Shown here piece by piece: positions 8,850 through 19,595 of a stretch of DNA of 64,000 nucleotides. The stretch spans positions 1 through 64,000 of the forward strand of contig NZ_CADIKM010000022.1 in the NCBI RefSeq assembly GCF_902859895.1, given 5' to 3'. The notes below the pieces were generated by a model that had not been told where the DNA came from, ran no database searches, and saw only the letters and a program-made list of their open reading frames with translations. Origin of the DNA: Pararobbsia alpina. GTDB taxonomy: Bacteria > Pseudomonadota > Gammaproteobacteria > Burkholderiales > Burkholderiaceae. A program made the translations under genes and the position numbers. The stretch's first letter is position 1; every line of letters begins with the position of its first letter.

Positions 8850-9368
8850 ATGGCAAAGATGCAAGCGAAAGTTCAGGCCGACGAACGCGATGATGGCCTC
8901 CGCGAGAAGATGATCGCGGTCAATCGCGTGACCAAAGTCGTGAAGGGCGGCCGGATTCTCGGTTTCGCCGCACTGACGGTGGTCGGCGACGGCGATGGCC
9001 GTATCGGCATGGGCAAGGGCAAGGCGAAGGAAGTTCCGGTTGCCGTTCAGAAGGCAATGGAACAGGCCCGCCGCAATATGTTCAAGGTGCCGCTCAAGAA
9101 CGGCACGCTGCAACACGAAGTTCACGGCAAGCATGGCGCTTCGGCTGTCCTGCTGGCACCCGCGAAAGACGGTACCGGCGTGATCGCCGGCGGCCCGATG
9201 CGCGCAGTGTTCGACGTGATGGGTGTGCAGAACGTCGTGGCGAAGAGCCACGGTTCGACCAATCCGTACAACCTCGTTCGTGCAACGCTCGACGGTCTGC
9301 GCAAGCAGTCGACGCCGGGTGACATCGCAGCGAAGCGCGGTAAGTCGGTTGAAGATATCCTGGGCTGA
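8850..9368 (+). CDS. rpsE: 30S ribosomal protein S5
   Basis: S5 is at the mRNA entry pore and influences decoding fidelity. The 172-residue product contains [20 protein letters not shown] and [20 protein letters not shown], the double-stranded RNA-binding fold region. The ATG at 8850 has TAAAGGA upstream. An in-frame ATG at 8817 lies inside rplR and gives a non-family tail, so it is not chosen. Confidence 0.97.
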   Translation: MAKMQAKVQADERDDGLREKMIAVNRVTKVVKGGRILGFAALTVVGDGDGRIGMGKGKAKEVPVAVQKAMEQARRNMFKVPLKNGTLQHEVHGKHGASAVLLAPAKDGTGVIAGGPMRAVFDVMGVQNVVAKSHGSTNPYNLVRATLDGLRKQSTPGDIAAKRGKSVEDILG

Positions 9369-9380
9369 TAGGTGATCAAT

Positions 9381-9563
9381 ATGTCAGAGAAAACCGTCAA
9401 AGTTCAGCTCGTCAAGAGTCTGATCGGTACCCGCGAATCGCACCGTGCCACCGTGGTCGGTCTGGGCCTGCGCCGCGTCAACTCGGTTTCCGAGTTGCAG
9501 GACACGCCTTCGGTGCGCGGCATGATCAACAAGGTTTCGTACCTTGTGAAAGTGATCGGCTAA
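9381..9563 (+). CDS. rpmD: 50S ribosomal protein L30
   Basis: L30 is a small large-subunit protein present in a subset of bacteria. The 60-residue product [20 protein letters not shown] through [20 protein letters not shown] is a canonical L30. The ATG at 9381 is preferred over upstream start-like codons because it matches family length (59-60). It lies 12 nt after rpsE. Confidence 0.96.
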   Translation: MSEKTVKVQLVKSLIGTRESHRATVVGLGLRRVNSVSELQDTPSVRGMINKVSYLVKVIG

Positions 9564-9580
9564 GCCGGCGAGGAATGAAC

Positions 9581-10015
9581 ATGGAATTGAATACTCTGAA
9601 ACCGGCTGAAGGCGCGAAGCATGCGAAGCGCCGGGTAGGCCGTGGTATCGGCTCCGGCCTGGGCAAGACTGCCGGCCGCGGTCACAAGGGCCAGAAGTCG
9701 CGTTCGGGTGGTTTCCACAAGGTGGGCTTCGAAGGCGGTCAAATGCCGCTGCAACGTCGTCTGCCCAAGCGTGGCTTCTTCTCGCTGACGCACGAATTCG
9801 TCGGTGAAGTGCGCCTGTCGGACCTGCAAAAGCTGCCTGTCGACGAGATCGATCTGATCGCGTTGAAGCAAGCTGGCATTCTGGGTGTGCTCTTCACGAG
9901 CGCACGCGTGATTGCTACCGGCGAGATCAAGCGCAAGGTGACGCTCAAGGGTCTGGTCGTAACGAAGGGTGCACGCGCTGCGATTGAAGCAGCGGGTGGC
10001 TCGATCGCCGAGTAA
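9581..10015 (+). CDS. rplO: 50S ribosomal protein L15
   Basis: L15 is a late-assembly large-subunit protein. From the ATG at 9581 it is 144 residues, the same as E. coli, and contains [20 protein letters not shown] and [19 protein letters not shown]. The GAGG at 9570-9573 suits this start better than the in-frame ATG at 9575. It is followed after 47 nt by secY. Confidence 0.96.
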   Translation: MELNTLKPAEGAKHAKRRVGRGIGSGLGKTAGRGHKGQKSRSGGFHKVGFEGGQMPLQRRLPKRGFFSLTHEFVGEVRLSDLQKLPVDEIDLIALKQAGILGVLFTSARVIATGEIKRKVTLKGLVVTKGARAAIEAAGGSIAE

Positions 10016-10062
10016 AGACGGCGACATCGACCACGCTTCAGGCAACAGCTCGGAGAAAGCAT

Positions 10063-11403
10063 TTGGCTAACAGCCCGACTCTCGCGAAGGCCGGCAAGTC
10101 CGCAGCGAAGTATGGCGATTTGCGTCGGCGCCTGGTGTTCCTGGCGCTGGCTCTTTTCGTGTATCGCATCGGTGCGCACATTCCGGTGCCGGGGATTGAT
10201 CCGGACCAACTGGCGAAGCTGTTCCAAAGCCAGTCGGGCGGCATCCTCGGGATGTTCAACATGTTCTCGGGCGGTGCGCTGTCGCGCTTCACCGTGTTCG
10301 CGCTGGGCATCATGCCGTACATTTCGGCGTCGATCATCATGCAGTTGCTGGCGATCGTGTCGCCGCAGCTCGAGGCGTTGAAGAAGGAAGGGCAGTCGGG
10401 TCAGCGGAAGATTACGCAGTACACGCGGTACTTTACGGTGGGTCTCGCAACGTTCCAGGCGCTCGGTATTGCCGTTGCGCTTGAAAGTCAGCCGGGCCTG
10501 GTGACCGAGCCGGGCATGCTGTTCCGTCTGACGGCGGTCGTGACGCTGGTGACCGGCACGATGTTCCTGATGTGGCTGGGTGAGCAGATTACCGAGCGCG
10601 GTCTTGGCAACGGTATTTCGATCATCATCTTCGGCGGGATCGCGGCAGGTATGCCGAATGCGATCGGTGGGCTGTTCGAACTGGTTCGCACCGGCTCGAT
10701 GAGCATCCTGTCGGCGATCATCGTGGTGCTGCTGATTGCGGGTGTGACGTTCGCGGTGGTATTCGTCGAACGCGGCCAGCGAAAGATTCTGGTCAACTAT
10801 GCGAAACGGCAGGTTGGCAACAAGATTTACGGCGGTCAGGCTTCGCACCTGCCGCTCAAGCTGAACATGTCGGGTGTGATTCCGCCGATCTTCGCGTCGT
10901 CGATCATCCTGTTTCCGGCAACCATCGCGAACTGGTTCAGTTCGGGTCCGGACAGCAGAATGAGCTGGCTGCACGATGTCGCGAACACGTTGGCCCCCGG
11001 ACAGCCGGTGTATGTGATTTTGTATTCGTTGGCGATTGTCTTCTTCTGCTTCTTCTACACCGCACTGGTGTTCAACAGCAAGGAAACGGCCGACAACTTG
11101 AAGAAAAGTGGTGCGTTCGTCCCGGGTATTCGCCCGGGTGACCAAACCGCTCGCTACATCGACAAGATCCTGACGCGACTAACACTGGCGGGTGCGATCT
11201 ACATCGTACTCGTGTGTCTGCTGCCGGAGTTTCTGGTGCTGCGTTGGAATGTGCCCTTCTACTTCGGTGGAACGTCGCTGCTGATCATCGTCGTCGTCAC
11301 GATGGACTTCATGGCACAGGTGCAGTCTTACGTGATGTCGCAACAGTATGAGTCGCTGCTTCGGAAAGCCAATTTCAAGGGCGGAAACCTCCCGCTTCGT
11401 TGA
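10063..11403 (+). CDS. secY: Sec translocase channel subunit SecY
   Basis: SecY is the protein-conducting channel of the SecYEG translocon in the inner membrane. The 446-residue product starts at a TTG (10063) with GGAGA about 8 nt upstream. It contains [14 protein letters not shown] after the first transmembrane helix, [15 protein letters not shown] in helix 2, and ten hydrophobic segments overall. The C-terminal [11 protein letters not shown] tail is typical. Its place between rplO and infA/rpmJ is the usual spc order in beta-proteobacteria. Confidence 0.98.
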   Translation: MANSPTLAKAGKSAAKYGDLRRRLVFLALALFVYRIGAHIPVPGIDPDQLAKLFQSQSGGILGMFNMFSGGALSRFTVFALGIMPYISASIIMQLLAIVSPQLEALKKEGQSGQRKITQYTRYFTVGLATFQALGIAVALESQPGLVTEPGMLFRLTAVVTLVTGTMFLMWLGEQITERGLGNGISIIIFGGIAAGMPNAIGGLFELVRTGSMSILSAIIVVLLIAGVTFAVVFVERGQRKILVNYAKRQVGNKIYGGQASHLPLKLNMSGVIPPIFASSIILFPATIANWFSSGPDSRMSWLHDVANTLAPGQPVYVILYSLAIVFFCFFYTALVFNSKETADNLKKSGAFVPGIRPGDQTARYIDKILTRLTLAGAIYIVLVCLLPEFLVLRWNVPFYFGGTSLLIIVVVTMDFMAQVQSYVMSQQYESLLRKANFKGGNLPLR

Positions 11404-11428
11404 GCGTGGGACTTGAGCTTACGAACAT

Positions 11429-11647
11429 ATGGCAAAAGACGATGTAATCCAGATGCAGGGTGAGGTTCTGGAGAACCTTCCGAATGCGACGTTCAGAGTG
11501 AAGCTGGAAAACGGCCATGTCGTGTTGGGTCACATTTCCGGAAAGATGCGGATGCACTACATCCGCATTCTTCCCGGCGACAAGGTCACGGTAGAGTTGA
11601 CGCCCTACGATTTGTCGCGTGCGCGGATCGTGTTCCGGGCGAAGTGA
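11429..11647 (+). CDS. infA: Translation initiation factor IF-1
   Basis: IF-1 is a 72-residue OB-fold protein that occupies the 30S A site during initiation. The sequence contains [38 protein letters not shown] and [18 protein letters not shown]. The infA-rpmJ insertion after secY is common in beta-proteobacteria, and many of these genomes hold a second infA elsewhere, which cannot be checked here. Confidence 0.97.
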   Translation: MAKDDVIQMQGEVLENLPNATFRVKLENGHVVLGHISGKMRMHYIRILPGDKVTVELTPYDLSRARIVFRAK

Positions 11648-11667
11648 GTTAGAAAAAGGGTAATATC

Positions 11668-11784
11668 ATGAAAGTGATGGCATCGGTTAAGCGAATCTGC
11701 CGCAATTGCAAGATCATCAAGCGCAAGGGTGTCGTGCGCGTGATCTGCAGCTCGGATCCGCGTCACAAACAGCGCCAAGGCTGA
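11668..11784 (+). CDS. rpmJ: 50S ribosomal protein L36, zinc-ribbon form
   Basis: A 38-residue [23 protein letters not shown] onward, encodes L36 of the zinc-binding type. Cys11, Cys14, Cys27 and His33 supply the ligands. Unlike S14 (zinc-free) in the same cluster, this L36 keeps its zinc site. It lies 20 nt after infA with an AAAAAGGG site, and is followed by a short hairpin (AGCGC/GCGCT, 11784-11804) with a T-rich tail before rpsM. Confidence 0.95.
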
Positions 11785-11823
11785 GCGCCGCGCTTTTTTG
11801 CGCTTTTTGTTTGAGGAACAACA

Positions 11824-12189
<366 letters not shown>

Positions 12190-12214
12190 GCACTGATAGT
12201 TACAGGAAAAGGTA

Positions 12215-12619
12215 ATGGCTAAGGCTCAGAACAACTCTGCGGCGCAACGCGTTCGCAAGAAAGTGAAGAAGAGCGTTGCTGAGGGCGTTGTTCACGTTCA
12301 CGCATCGTTCAACAACACGATCATCACGATCACTGATCGTCAAGGCAATGCGCTCGCATGGGCAACGTCCGGCGGCCAGGGCTTCAAGGGCTCGCGCAAG
12401 TCGACGCCGTTCGCTGCGCAGGTTGCCGCTGAGTCGGCCGGCCGGGTTGCGCTCGAATACGGTGTCAAGAACCTTGAAGTTCGCATCAAGGGTCCGGGCC
12501 CGGGTCGTGAATCCGCGGTTCGTGCATTGCACGGCCTCGGTATCAAGATCACCGCGATCTCCGATGTGACGCCGGTGCCGCACAACGGCTGCCGTCCGCC
12601 GAAGCGTCGTCGCATCTAA
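12215..12619 (+). CDS. rpsK: 30S ribosomal protein S11
   Basis: S11 lies on the platform of the small subunit near the E site. The 134-residue product contains [20 protein letters not shown] and the C-terminal [18 protein letters not shown], both invariant in the family. It follows rpsM by 25 nt with an AGGAAAAGG site. Confidence 0.98.
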   Translation: MAKAQNNSAAQRVRKKVKKSVAEGVVHVHASFNNTIITITDRQGNALAWATSGGQGFKGSRKSTPFAAQVAAESAGRVALEYGVKNLEVRIKGPGPGRESAVRALHGLGIKITAISDVTPVPHNGCRPPKRRRI

Positions 12620-12742
12620 GTTTTACCTCGCGGCGCGGCGTCTTTTGATGCCGCCCGGGAGGCTGTCTGTCCGAGCAGGGTCAGGACTCAGGTTCTCGCC
12701 CTGCGAATCGTTGCATGGCCGGCTCGTCCGGCGGTGTGCAGA

Positions 12743-12770
12743 AAGGCCGTGCATGCGCGGCCTTGCTTTT
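12743..12770 (+). terminator. Terminator-like hairpin upstream of rpsD
   Basis: AAGGCCGTG (12743-12751) pairs with CGCGGCCTT (12756-12764), one G-T pair, around a CATG tetraloop, and is followed by GCTTTT. It lies in the 228-nt gap between rpsK and rpsD, inside the alpha operon, so it is likely a partial terminator or RNA-processing/stability element. Confidence 0.55.
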
Positions 12771-12847
12771 CATAAGCCCACCGTTCATCCCGTCGAGGAT
12801 GGACTAGCGCCGGCCTCGGGCTTGCGCGAACTACCAAGGAAATCAAC

Positions 12848-13471
12848 GTGGCACGTTATACCGGCCCCAAGGCCAAGCTTTCCCGCCGTGAAGGCACCGA
12901 TCTTTTCCTGAAGAGCGCACGCCGCTCGCTCGCCGACAAGTGCAAGCTCGACAGCAAGCCGGGCCAGCATGGCCGCACGTCGGGTGCCCGTACGTCGGAC
13001 TACGGCACGCAGTTGCGCGAGAAGCAGAAGGTCAAGCGTATCTATGGCGTGCTCGAACGCCAGTTCCGCCGCTACTTCGCTGACGCCGACCGTCGCAAGG
13101 GCAATACCGGCGAAACGCTGCTCCAGTTGCTCGAAACGCGCCTGGACAACGTCGTCTACCGGATGGGCTTCGGCTCGACGCGCGCTGAAGCGCGCCAGCT
13201 CGTGAGCCATGCTTCGATCGTCGTGAACGGCGTCGTGTCGAACATTCCGTCGATGCAGGTCAAGCCCGGCGATGTGATCTCGATTCGCGAAAAGGCGAAG
13301 AAGCAGGTCCGTATCGCCGAAGCCCTGTCGCTGGCCGAGCAAGTCGGCCTGCCGAGCTGGGTGGCGGTCGACGCGAAGAAGCTCGAAGGTACGTTCAAGC
13401 AAGTGCCGGACCGCTCGGACATCGCCGGCGATATCAACGAAAGCCTGATCGTCGAATTGTATTCGCGGTAA
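12848..13471 (+). CDS. rpsD: 30S ribosomal protein S4
   Basis: S4 nucleates 30S assembly and is the known autoregulator of the alpha operon in E. coli. The 207-residue product begins at a GTG (12848), [20 protein letters not shown], and has the S4 RNA-binding domain around residues 97-160 ([20 protein letters not shown]). AAGGAAATCAAC precedes the start. Confidence 0.97.
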   Translation: MARYTGPKAKLSRREGTDLFLKSARRSLADKCKLDSKPGQHGRTSGARTSDYGTQLREKQKVKRIYGVLERQFRRYFADADRRKGNTGETLLQLLETRLDNVVYRMGFGSTRAEARQLVSHASIVVNGVVSNIPSMQVKPGDVISIREKAKKQVRIAEALSLAEQVGLPSWVAVDAKKLEGTFKQVPDRSDIAGDINESLIVELYSR

Positions 13472-13534
13472 TTGAATCGTCCGCCGAGGCACACCTCATC
13501 GCGAGGATCCGTCTTTCCCTTCGGTGCGTAGCGG

Positions 13535-13560
13535 GGCCACATTTCGATGTGGCCTTTGTT
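13535..13560 (+). terminator. UUCG hairpin between rpsD and rpoA
   Basis: GGCCACAT (13535-13542) pairs perfectly with ATGTGGCC (13547-13554) around a UUCG tetraloop, followed by TTTGTT. This is a classic intrinsic-terminator shape, lying 63 nt after rpsD and 108 nt before rpoA. Because rpoA must still be expressed, partial termination or a downstream promoter is inferred. Confidence 0.65.
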
Positions 13561-13668
13561 GCGGCATGCCGGCCCCCCGCGCGAGCGAAGCCCTCGGCAG
13601 TTCATTCAGGTTGTCATCCCGTCAGCCTTATCGGTGTAACGAGCCGAGGGTATTGAAAAGGAAAACCT

Positions 13669-14646
13669 ATGCAAACCAGTCTGTTGAAGCCCAAGATCAT
13701 CGCCGTCGAAGCGTTGGGTGACAACCACGCCAAAGTCGTGATGGAGCCGTTCGAACGCGGCTACGGTCACACCCTTGGCAACGCGCTGCGCCGCGTGCTG
13801 CTATCGTCGATGATCGGCTACGCGCCGACCGAAGTGACGATCGCGGGCGTCGTGCACGAGTATTCGACGATCGACGGCGTGCAGGAAGACGTGGTCAACC
13901 TGCTGCTGAACCTGAAGGGCATCGTCTTCAAGCTGCACAACCGCGACGAAGTCACGGTGACGCTGCGCAAGGATGGCGAAGGTGTCGTGACCGCGGGCGA
14001 AATCGAAGTGCCGCACGACTGCGAGATCATCAACCCGAATCACGTAGTGGCCCATCTGTCGAAGGGCGGCAAGCTCGACGTGCAGATCAAGGTCGAGAAA
14101 GGCCGCGGTTATGTACCGGGCAATGTGCGTCGCTTCGGCGAAGACTCGGTCAAGGTGATCGGCCGCATCGTGCTCGACGCTTCGTTCTCGCCGGTGCGCC
14201 GCGTGAGCTACGCGGTCGAGTCGGCCCGTGTCGAACAGCGTACCGACCTCGACAAGCTCGTCATGAACATCGAGACCAACGGCGTGATTTCGCCGGAAGA
14301 AGCGATCCGCCAGTCGGCTCGTATCCTGGTCGACCAGCTCAACGTGTTCGCCGCGCTCGAAGGTACGGAAACGGCCGCCGAAGCGCCGTCGCGTGCACCG
14401 CAGATCGATCCGATCCTGCTGCGCCCGGTCGACGATCTCGAGTTGACGGTTCGTTCGGCGAACTGCCTGAAGGCCGAGAACATCTATTACATCGGCGACC
14501 TGATCCAGCGCACCGAGAACGAGTTGCTGAAGACCCCGAACCTGGGTCGCAAGTCGCTCAACGAGATCAAGGAAGTGCTCGCTTCCCGTGGTCTGACGCT
14601 CGGCATGAAGCTCGAAAACTGGCCGCCCGCAGGGCTGGACAAGTAA
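13669..14646 (+). CDS. rpoA: RNA polymerase alpha subunit
   Basis: The alpha subunit dimerises to start RNA polymerase assembly, and its C-terminal domain binds UP elements and activators. The 325-residue product has the assembly domain with [20 protein letters not shown] near residue 30, a linker around 235-250, and a CTD with [20 protein letters not shown] and [29 protein letters not shown] precedes the ATG. Confidence 0.98.
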   Translation: MQTSLLKPKIIAVEALGDNHAKVVMEPFERGYGHTLGNALRRVLLSSMIGYAPTEVTIAGVVHEYSTIDGVQEDVVNLLLNLKGIVFKLHNRDEVTVTLRKDGEGVVTAGEIEVPHDCEIINPNHVVAHLSKGGKLDVQIKVEKGRGYVPGNVRRFGEDSVKVIGRIVLDASFSPVRRVSYAVESARVEQRTDLDKLVMNIETNGVISPEEAIRQSARILVDQLNVFAALEGTETAAEAPSRAPQIDPILLRPVDDLELTVRSANCLKAENIYYIGDLIQRTENELLKTPNLGRKSLNEIKEVLASRGLTLGMKLENWPPAGLDK

Positions 14647-14679
14647 TAAAATGCAGGCGTGGAGGAAATCGGCACCCGA

Positions 14680-14702
14680 GGGTGCGGGTTTCCACCCTTT
14701 TT
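14680..14702 (+). terminator. Terminator-like hairpin between rpoA and rplQ
   Basis: GGGTG (14680-14684) pairs with CACCC (14693-14697) and is followed by TTTTT. An overlapping alternative pairs GCACCC with GGGTGC at 14672-14685, so the two folds are mutually exclusive. It lies in the 132-nt rpoA-rplQ gap. Confidence 0.5.
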
Positions 14703-14778
14703 AGAAACATCACCGGCCCGTGCGTCATGTCGACGCAATAGAAGAGCTGGCTCGAAAACTTGAGTTAAAGGAATCATC

Positions 14779-15174
14779 ATGCGTCACCGTCATGGTTTGC
14801 GTAAGCTGAATCGGACCAGCAGCCACCGTCTGGCAATGCTCCGTAACATGTCCAACTCGCTGATCGAGCACGAAGTCATCAAGACGACGCTGCCGAAAGC
14901 GAAGGAACTGCGTAAGGTCGTCGAACCGCTGATCACGCTCGGCAAGAAGCCGTCGCTCGCGAATCGCCGCCTGGCATTCAACCGTCTGCGCGACCGTGAC
15001 TCGGTGGCGAAGCTGTTCGACGTGCTCGGCCCGCGTTTCGAAAAGCGCCCGGGTGGTTATTTGCGCATCCTGAAGTTCGGTTTCCGTCAGGGCGACAACG
15101 CCCCGATGGCGCTGGTCGAACTGCTCGATCGTCCGGAACCGGTCGAAGGCGAAGAAGTGGTCGACGCCGAATAA
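14779..15174 (+). CDS. rplQ: 50S ribosomal protein L17
   Basis: L17 sits at the tunnel exit and is the last gene of the alpha operon. The 131-residue product begins [20 protein letters not shown] and has the conserved [32 protein letters not shown] precedes the ATG. A strong terminator lies downstream. Confidence 0.98.
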   Translation: MRHRHGLRKLNRTSSHRLAMLRNMSNSLIEHEVIKTTLPKAKELRKVVEPLITLGKKPSLANRRLAFNRLRDRDSVAKLFDVLGPRFEKRPGGYLRILKFGFRQGDNAPMALVELLDRPEPVEGEEVVDAE

Positions 15175-15237
15175 AGTCGGCTGAAGTTCGAGCCCGGGTT
15201 TGGACTCGGGTTTGGGCTTCCAAGCGGTCTCTGAAGA

Positions 15238-15266
15238 AGGTCAGGCTTTTGCCTGGCCTTTTTTGT
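15238..15266 (+). terminator. Intrinsic terminator of the ribosomal protein cluster
   Basis: AGGTCAGGC (15238-15246) pairs with GCCTGGCCT (15251-15259) around a TTTT loop and runs into a TTTTTTGTTTT tract. It ends the alpha operon 64 nt after rplQ. Confidence 0.85.
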
Positions 15267-15473
15267 TTTGGGGCCCGCGAGACCATCGGTTGGCCAGCGT
15301 GCGTCATTGGGTCGCGCAACATGTTTGATCAGCGGTGGTACGATCCGGTCAGATCTCGCATGACCCGCGTCAGGCGGTTCGCACGGGCGGATTTTGTCGA
15401 TGAAAGGAGTCCGCGCCGTGCCGAACCCGTCACGATGTCAATCGCGCCCCAAATGGAACCCCCTTTGCTCTCC

Positions 15474-17489
15474 ATGGTTAAAGATTTCTGCACACGCTTT
15501 CTCGCCGTACTGATTCTCGGATTGAGCTTCATGGCTTCCGGTATGGTCGGTTCGGCGCATGCGGATGATTTTCTCGATCCCGAAGTCGCGTTCAAGTTCA
15601 CGAGCGAAGAGCAACCGGGCGCAGTCGATATTCATTTTGCGATTGCCAAGGGGTATTACCTGTACCGCGAGCGGTTCGCGTTCGAGGTATCGGGCGCCAC
15701 CGCGAAGCTCGGCGATGCGGTTTTCCCGGCATCGCAAAGCCATTTCGATCCCACGCTGGAAAAGACCGTCGAGACTTATCGCGGCGATATCGTCATTCAC
15801 GTGCCGGTGGTCAATGCGGCGGCCCCGTTCGATCTCGTTGTGACCTCGCAGGGATGCGCGGACGCGGGCATTTGCTATCCGCCGATACAGCACAAGGTCC
15901 ATGTGGCGGGAGCGGTCTTTCAGGCGGCGCCCACGTCTTCCACCAGCCTGTCCGCGCAGTCGGACAGTACGCCGCTCGCGCCGGATGCGGATGACACGGC
16001 CCGTGGTGCGAACGCTTCGCCGGCGGTTCAGGCGCCCGCTGCAGGCACGAACGCCGGCACGGGCACCGACGCGGCCTTGCAATCCGGCGCCGCACCGTCA
16101 TCGGCAAGCAGTCTCCAGGACGCGCTGCAGACCGAGGGGACAGCCGAGCGCCTGCTTGCCGGCCATAGCTGGCCGTACGCGCTCGGCGCTTTCTTCCTGA
16201 TCGGGATCGGCTTGAGCCTGCTGCCCTGCAGCTGGCCCATGGTTCCGATCCTGGCTTCGATCATCGTGGGCCAAGGCGCGCAAACCACACGCTCGCGCGG
16301 CTTCGTGCTCGCGATCGCCTACGTGCTGGGATCCGCCTGTGTCTATGCGATTCTCGGCGTGGCCGCAGGCCTCGCCGGCGCCTCGCTGGCAGCATGGCTG
16401 CAGAACCCGTGGGTGCTTGGCGCATTCGGCCTGCTGCTCGTCGCGTTCGCCCTGTCGATGTTCGGCCTGTACGAACTGCAGATGCCGGCCGCCTGGCAAA
16501 GCCGCGTCGATGGCGCGGCCCGCCGCGCGAGCGGCGGCCAGCTGGCCGGCGTGTTCGTGATGGGCGCTCTGTCAGCGCTCGTCGTGGGGGCCTGCATGAC
16601 CGCGCCGCTATTCGCCGTCCTCGCCTACATCGCGCAGACCGGCAATGCGGCATTCGGGGGCGCAGCGCTGTTCGCGATGGCCTTGGGTATCGGTGTACCC
16701 CTGCTGGTCGTCGGAGCCGGTGCGGGGGCGCTGCTGCCCCGCGCAGGCACATGGATGGAATCGGTCAGGCGCGTGTTCGGCATGTTGCTGCTCGGGGTGG
16801 CGCTCTACATCGTCTATCCGGTCCTGCCGAACTGGGTGACGATGCTCGCGATCGCTTTGTGGGCGCTCATCGCCGCCTCGCTGCTCGGTACGTTCGAATC
16901 GGCGCCGCCGGTGAAAGGCGCGACGGGCTGGCGAATCGGCAGGGGAGCGGGGCTGGTGCTGACGGCGCTCGCCATCATCCAGCTGGTCGGCGTCGCGGGC
17001 GGCTCGCGCGATCCGCTCGCACCCTTGGGCGTGTTCACCAGCGGTGGTTCTGGCGCGAATGGGACAGGGTCCGGCGCCGCGACCGCGAATGCGGCCACCC
17101 TCGCATTCGCGCCGGTTGCGACGAGCGCTGCGCTCGACATCGCGGTGAGCACCGCGCAGCGGCCCTCGATGCTCGATTTCTATGCCGACTGGTGCGTAAG
17201 CTGCCGCGAGATGGAGAAGTTCACGTTCAGCGACCCGCGCGTGCACGCACGGCTTGTCCAACTGCAGTTGCTGCGCGCCGACGTGACGGCCAACAATGCG
17301 GACGACCAGGCGCTGCTCAAGCGGTTCTCGCTGTTCGGGCCGCCGGGCATCATCTTCTTCGACCGGCAGGGCAGTGAAGTCAAGGCCCTGCGTGTGGTCG
17401 GCTTCCAGTCGGCCGACGTGTTCCTGCGCAGCCTCGACCGTGCATTCGGTCCCGCGCCGAAGCCGGGAGACCCGGCCAAGGCGACCTGA
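15474..17489 (+). CDS. dsbD: Thiol:disulfide interchange protein DsbD
   Basis: DsbD carries electrons from cytoplasmic thioredoxin across the inner membrane to reduce periplasmic DsbC, DsbG and c-type apocytochromes. The chosen ATG gives 671 residues with a signal peptide ending SAHA around residue 30. The alpha domain follows with the Cys pair GCADAGIC. Next comes a membrane domain of eight hydrophobic segments with the two redox Cys in LLPCSWPM and VGACMTAPL, then a thioredoxin-like gamma domain with DWCVSC near residue 570. In-frame ATGs at 15435 and 15453 are alternatives; none has a clear ribosome-binding site. The reductant role fits the nearby cytochrome c biogenesis genes. The membrane-Cys motifs differ from the E. 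coli PCVLPM and SPCTTAP forms. Confidence 0.93.
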   Translation: MVKDFCTRFLAVLILGLSFMASGMVGSAHADDFLDPEVAFKFTSEEQPGAVDIHFAIAKGYYLYRERFAFEVSGATAKLGDAVFPASQSHFDPTLEKTVETYRGDIVIHVPVVNAAAPFDLVVTSQGCADAGICYPPIQHKVHVAGAVFQAAPTSSTSLSAQSDSTPLAPDADDTARGANASPAVQAPAAGTNAGTGTDAALQSGAAPSSASSLQDALQTEGTAERLLAGHSWPYALGAFFLIGIGLSLLPCSWPMVPILASIIVGQGAQTTRSRGFVLAIAYVLGSACVYAILGVAAGLAGASLAAWLQNPWVLGAFGLLLVAFALSMFGLYELQMPAAWQSRVDGAARRASGGQLAGVFVMGALSALVVGACMTAPLFAVLAYIAQTGNAAFGGAALFAMALGIGVPLLVVGAGAGALLPRAGTWMESVRRVFGMLLLGVALYIVYPVLPNWVTMLAIALWALIAASLLGTFESAPPVKGATGWRIGRGAGLVLTALAIIQLVGVAGGSRDPLAPLGVFTSGGSGANGTGSGAATANAATLAFAPVATSAALDIAVSTAQRPSMLDFYADWCVSCREMEKFTFSDPRVHARLVQLQLLRADVTANNADDQALLKRFSLFGPPGIIFFDRQGSEVKALRVVGFQSADVFLRSLDRAFGPAPKPGDPAKAT

Positions 17490-17490
17490 A

Positions 17491-18498
<1,008 letters not shown>

Positions 18499-18544
18499 CT
18501 ATTAAGAAGTCATCAAATCCGAGGAGAGGTCTAAAGAACTTTCC

Positions 18545-18706
18545 GAATGCTTGGTATATGATACCGACCGGGTATCTCACTAAGGTGTGACACCCCCCGC
18601 TTCTCCTCCCTGAGCGGGTGCCTGTCGTTTTACGATTAGGCTGTTAGCCCGCCGTGTCTCACGGCGGGTTTTTTTATTCTTATCGTGAAATCTCATCTTC
18701 ACGATA
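18545..18706 (+). ncRNA. Candidate small RNA with strong intrinsic terminator
   Basis: Between hemB and engB, both on the minus strand, the + strand carries CCCGCCGTG (18648-18656) pairing perfectly with CACGGCGGG (18660-18668), followed by seven or more Ts. No + strand gene precedes it. Upstream are TATGAT (18557-18562), a smaller hairpin CCCGCT/AGCGGG (about 18597-18618) and GGTGTGACACC. Downstream is an AT-rich 9-bp hairpin (18681-18689 with 18698-18706). I infer a short untranslated transcript of about 100 nt starting near 18570. It does not resemble tRNA, 6S, SRP RNA or tmRNA to my eye. Confidence 0.4.
18648..18675 (+). terminator. Strand-orphan intrinsic terminator
   Basis: A perfect 9-bp GC-rich stem with a TCT loop is followed by T7. 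On the minus strand the same hairpin is preceded by A7 and followed by CTAACAG, so it can terminate only + strand transcripts, yet both neighbouring genes (hemB, engB) are on the minus strand. Confidence 0.8.
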
Positions 18707-18731
18707 TTCGAGTATGGGTCGACTACATAAC

Positions 18732-19439
18732 TCATGTCGCAATAATCCCGCCATCTGATGCACCATCGACTGGCTTTTCGACGGGCGCAATCCAGTTTTC
18801 GATTACATCGTGAGCCGGCTCGAGCCCGACTCGCTTCAATGCGGAAAACAATTGCACGGTCAGCAAGCGCTCGCCTTCGCCCGTGTGCGGCATATATTCC
18901 TCAAGCGTCTTGCGAGTCTGCCGCAAGGCATTGATGCTTTCCTGGCGCGTGAGCTTGTCGGACTTGGTGAGCAGCACGAGGATCGGCTTGCGCGTCGGCG
19001 CAAACCAGTCGATCAACTGCATGTCGAGATCGGTACAGGGGCGCCGCGAATCCATCATCAGCACGAGGCCGCGCAATTGATGGCGGGCGTGCAGGTAATC
19101 GCTGAGCAAATGCTGCCAGTGCAGTTTCGCGGTGCCGGACACTTGCGCATAGCCATAGCCGGGCAGGTCGACCAGATAACCCACCGGTTCGTCTTCCGGA
19201 CCGATCGAGAAATAGTTGATGTGCTGCGTGCGGCCGGGGGTCTTGCTCGCGAAGGCGAGACGCTTCTGATTGCACAGGATATTGATCGCGGTGGACTTGC
19301 CCGCATTTGAGCGTCCCGCGAAGGCGACTTCGGGACGCACCGTCGCCGGCAGGTCCTGCAAATGATTGACCGTCGTCAGGAAACGGGAGCGATGAAGCAG
19401 AAAAGAGCGCATGGAGGGCCGTTGGGGGCGGGTTTTCAC
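18732..19439 (-). CDS. engB: Ribosome biogenesis GTP-binding protein EngB/YsxC
   Basis: EngB is an essential GTPase in large-subunit assembly. The 235-residue product has the G1 loop [14 protein letters not shown] around residue 40, G2/G3 elements [12 protein letters not shown] and [11 protein letters not shown], and G4 TKSD. The N-terminal [19 protein letters not shown] is typical. The first start is a GTG at 19439; a downstream ATG at 19412 gives 226 residues and fits homologues slightly better. It is divergent from the cytochrome c4 gene, with a shared palindromic -10-like element between them. Confidence 0.95.
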   Translation of the reverse strand: MKTRPQRPSMRSFLLHRSRFLTTVNHLQDLPATVRPEVAFAGRSNAGKSTAINILCNQKRLAFASKTPGRTQHINYFSIGPEDEPVGYLVDLPGYGYAQVSGTAKLHWQHLLSDYLHARHQLRGLVLMMDSRRPCTDLDMQLIDWFAPTRKPILVLLTKSDKLTRQESINALRQTRKTLEEYMPHTGEGERLLTVQLFSALKRVGLEPAHDVIENWIAPVEKPVDGASDGGIIAT

Positions 19440-19483
19440 CCACCCATAAAGGCGCGCTGGCGCGCCGGGGGTAATCGACCGCT

Positions 19484-19493
19484 ATTGTACAAT
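19484..19493. promoter_or_regulatory. Palindromic -10-like element between engB and cytochrome c4
   Basis: ATTGTACAAT is a perfect 10-bp palindrome that reads TACAAT, a good -10 hexamer, on both strands. It lies between the divergent engB and cytochrome c4 genes. Neither side has a clear -35. Shared promoter use is inferred. Confidence 0.35.
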
Positions 19494-19595
19494 GCAGATG
19501 TTTACTCGAAGCCCGAAGGGACCGCCCACGGGGCCGGGCACCCAATCGCAGGCGATGTTGCAGAACCTCATTTCCTCACAAGAACAAGGTGTGCG

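Noticed and set aside
9739-11145. 468-codon minus-strand frame opposite rplO-secY
   Set aside because: Antisense shadow of secY with extreme His/Arg/Gln content and no plausible start.
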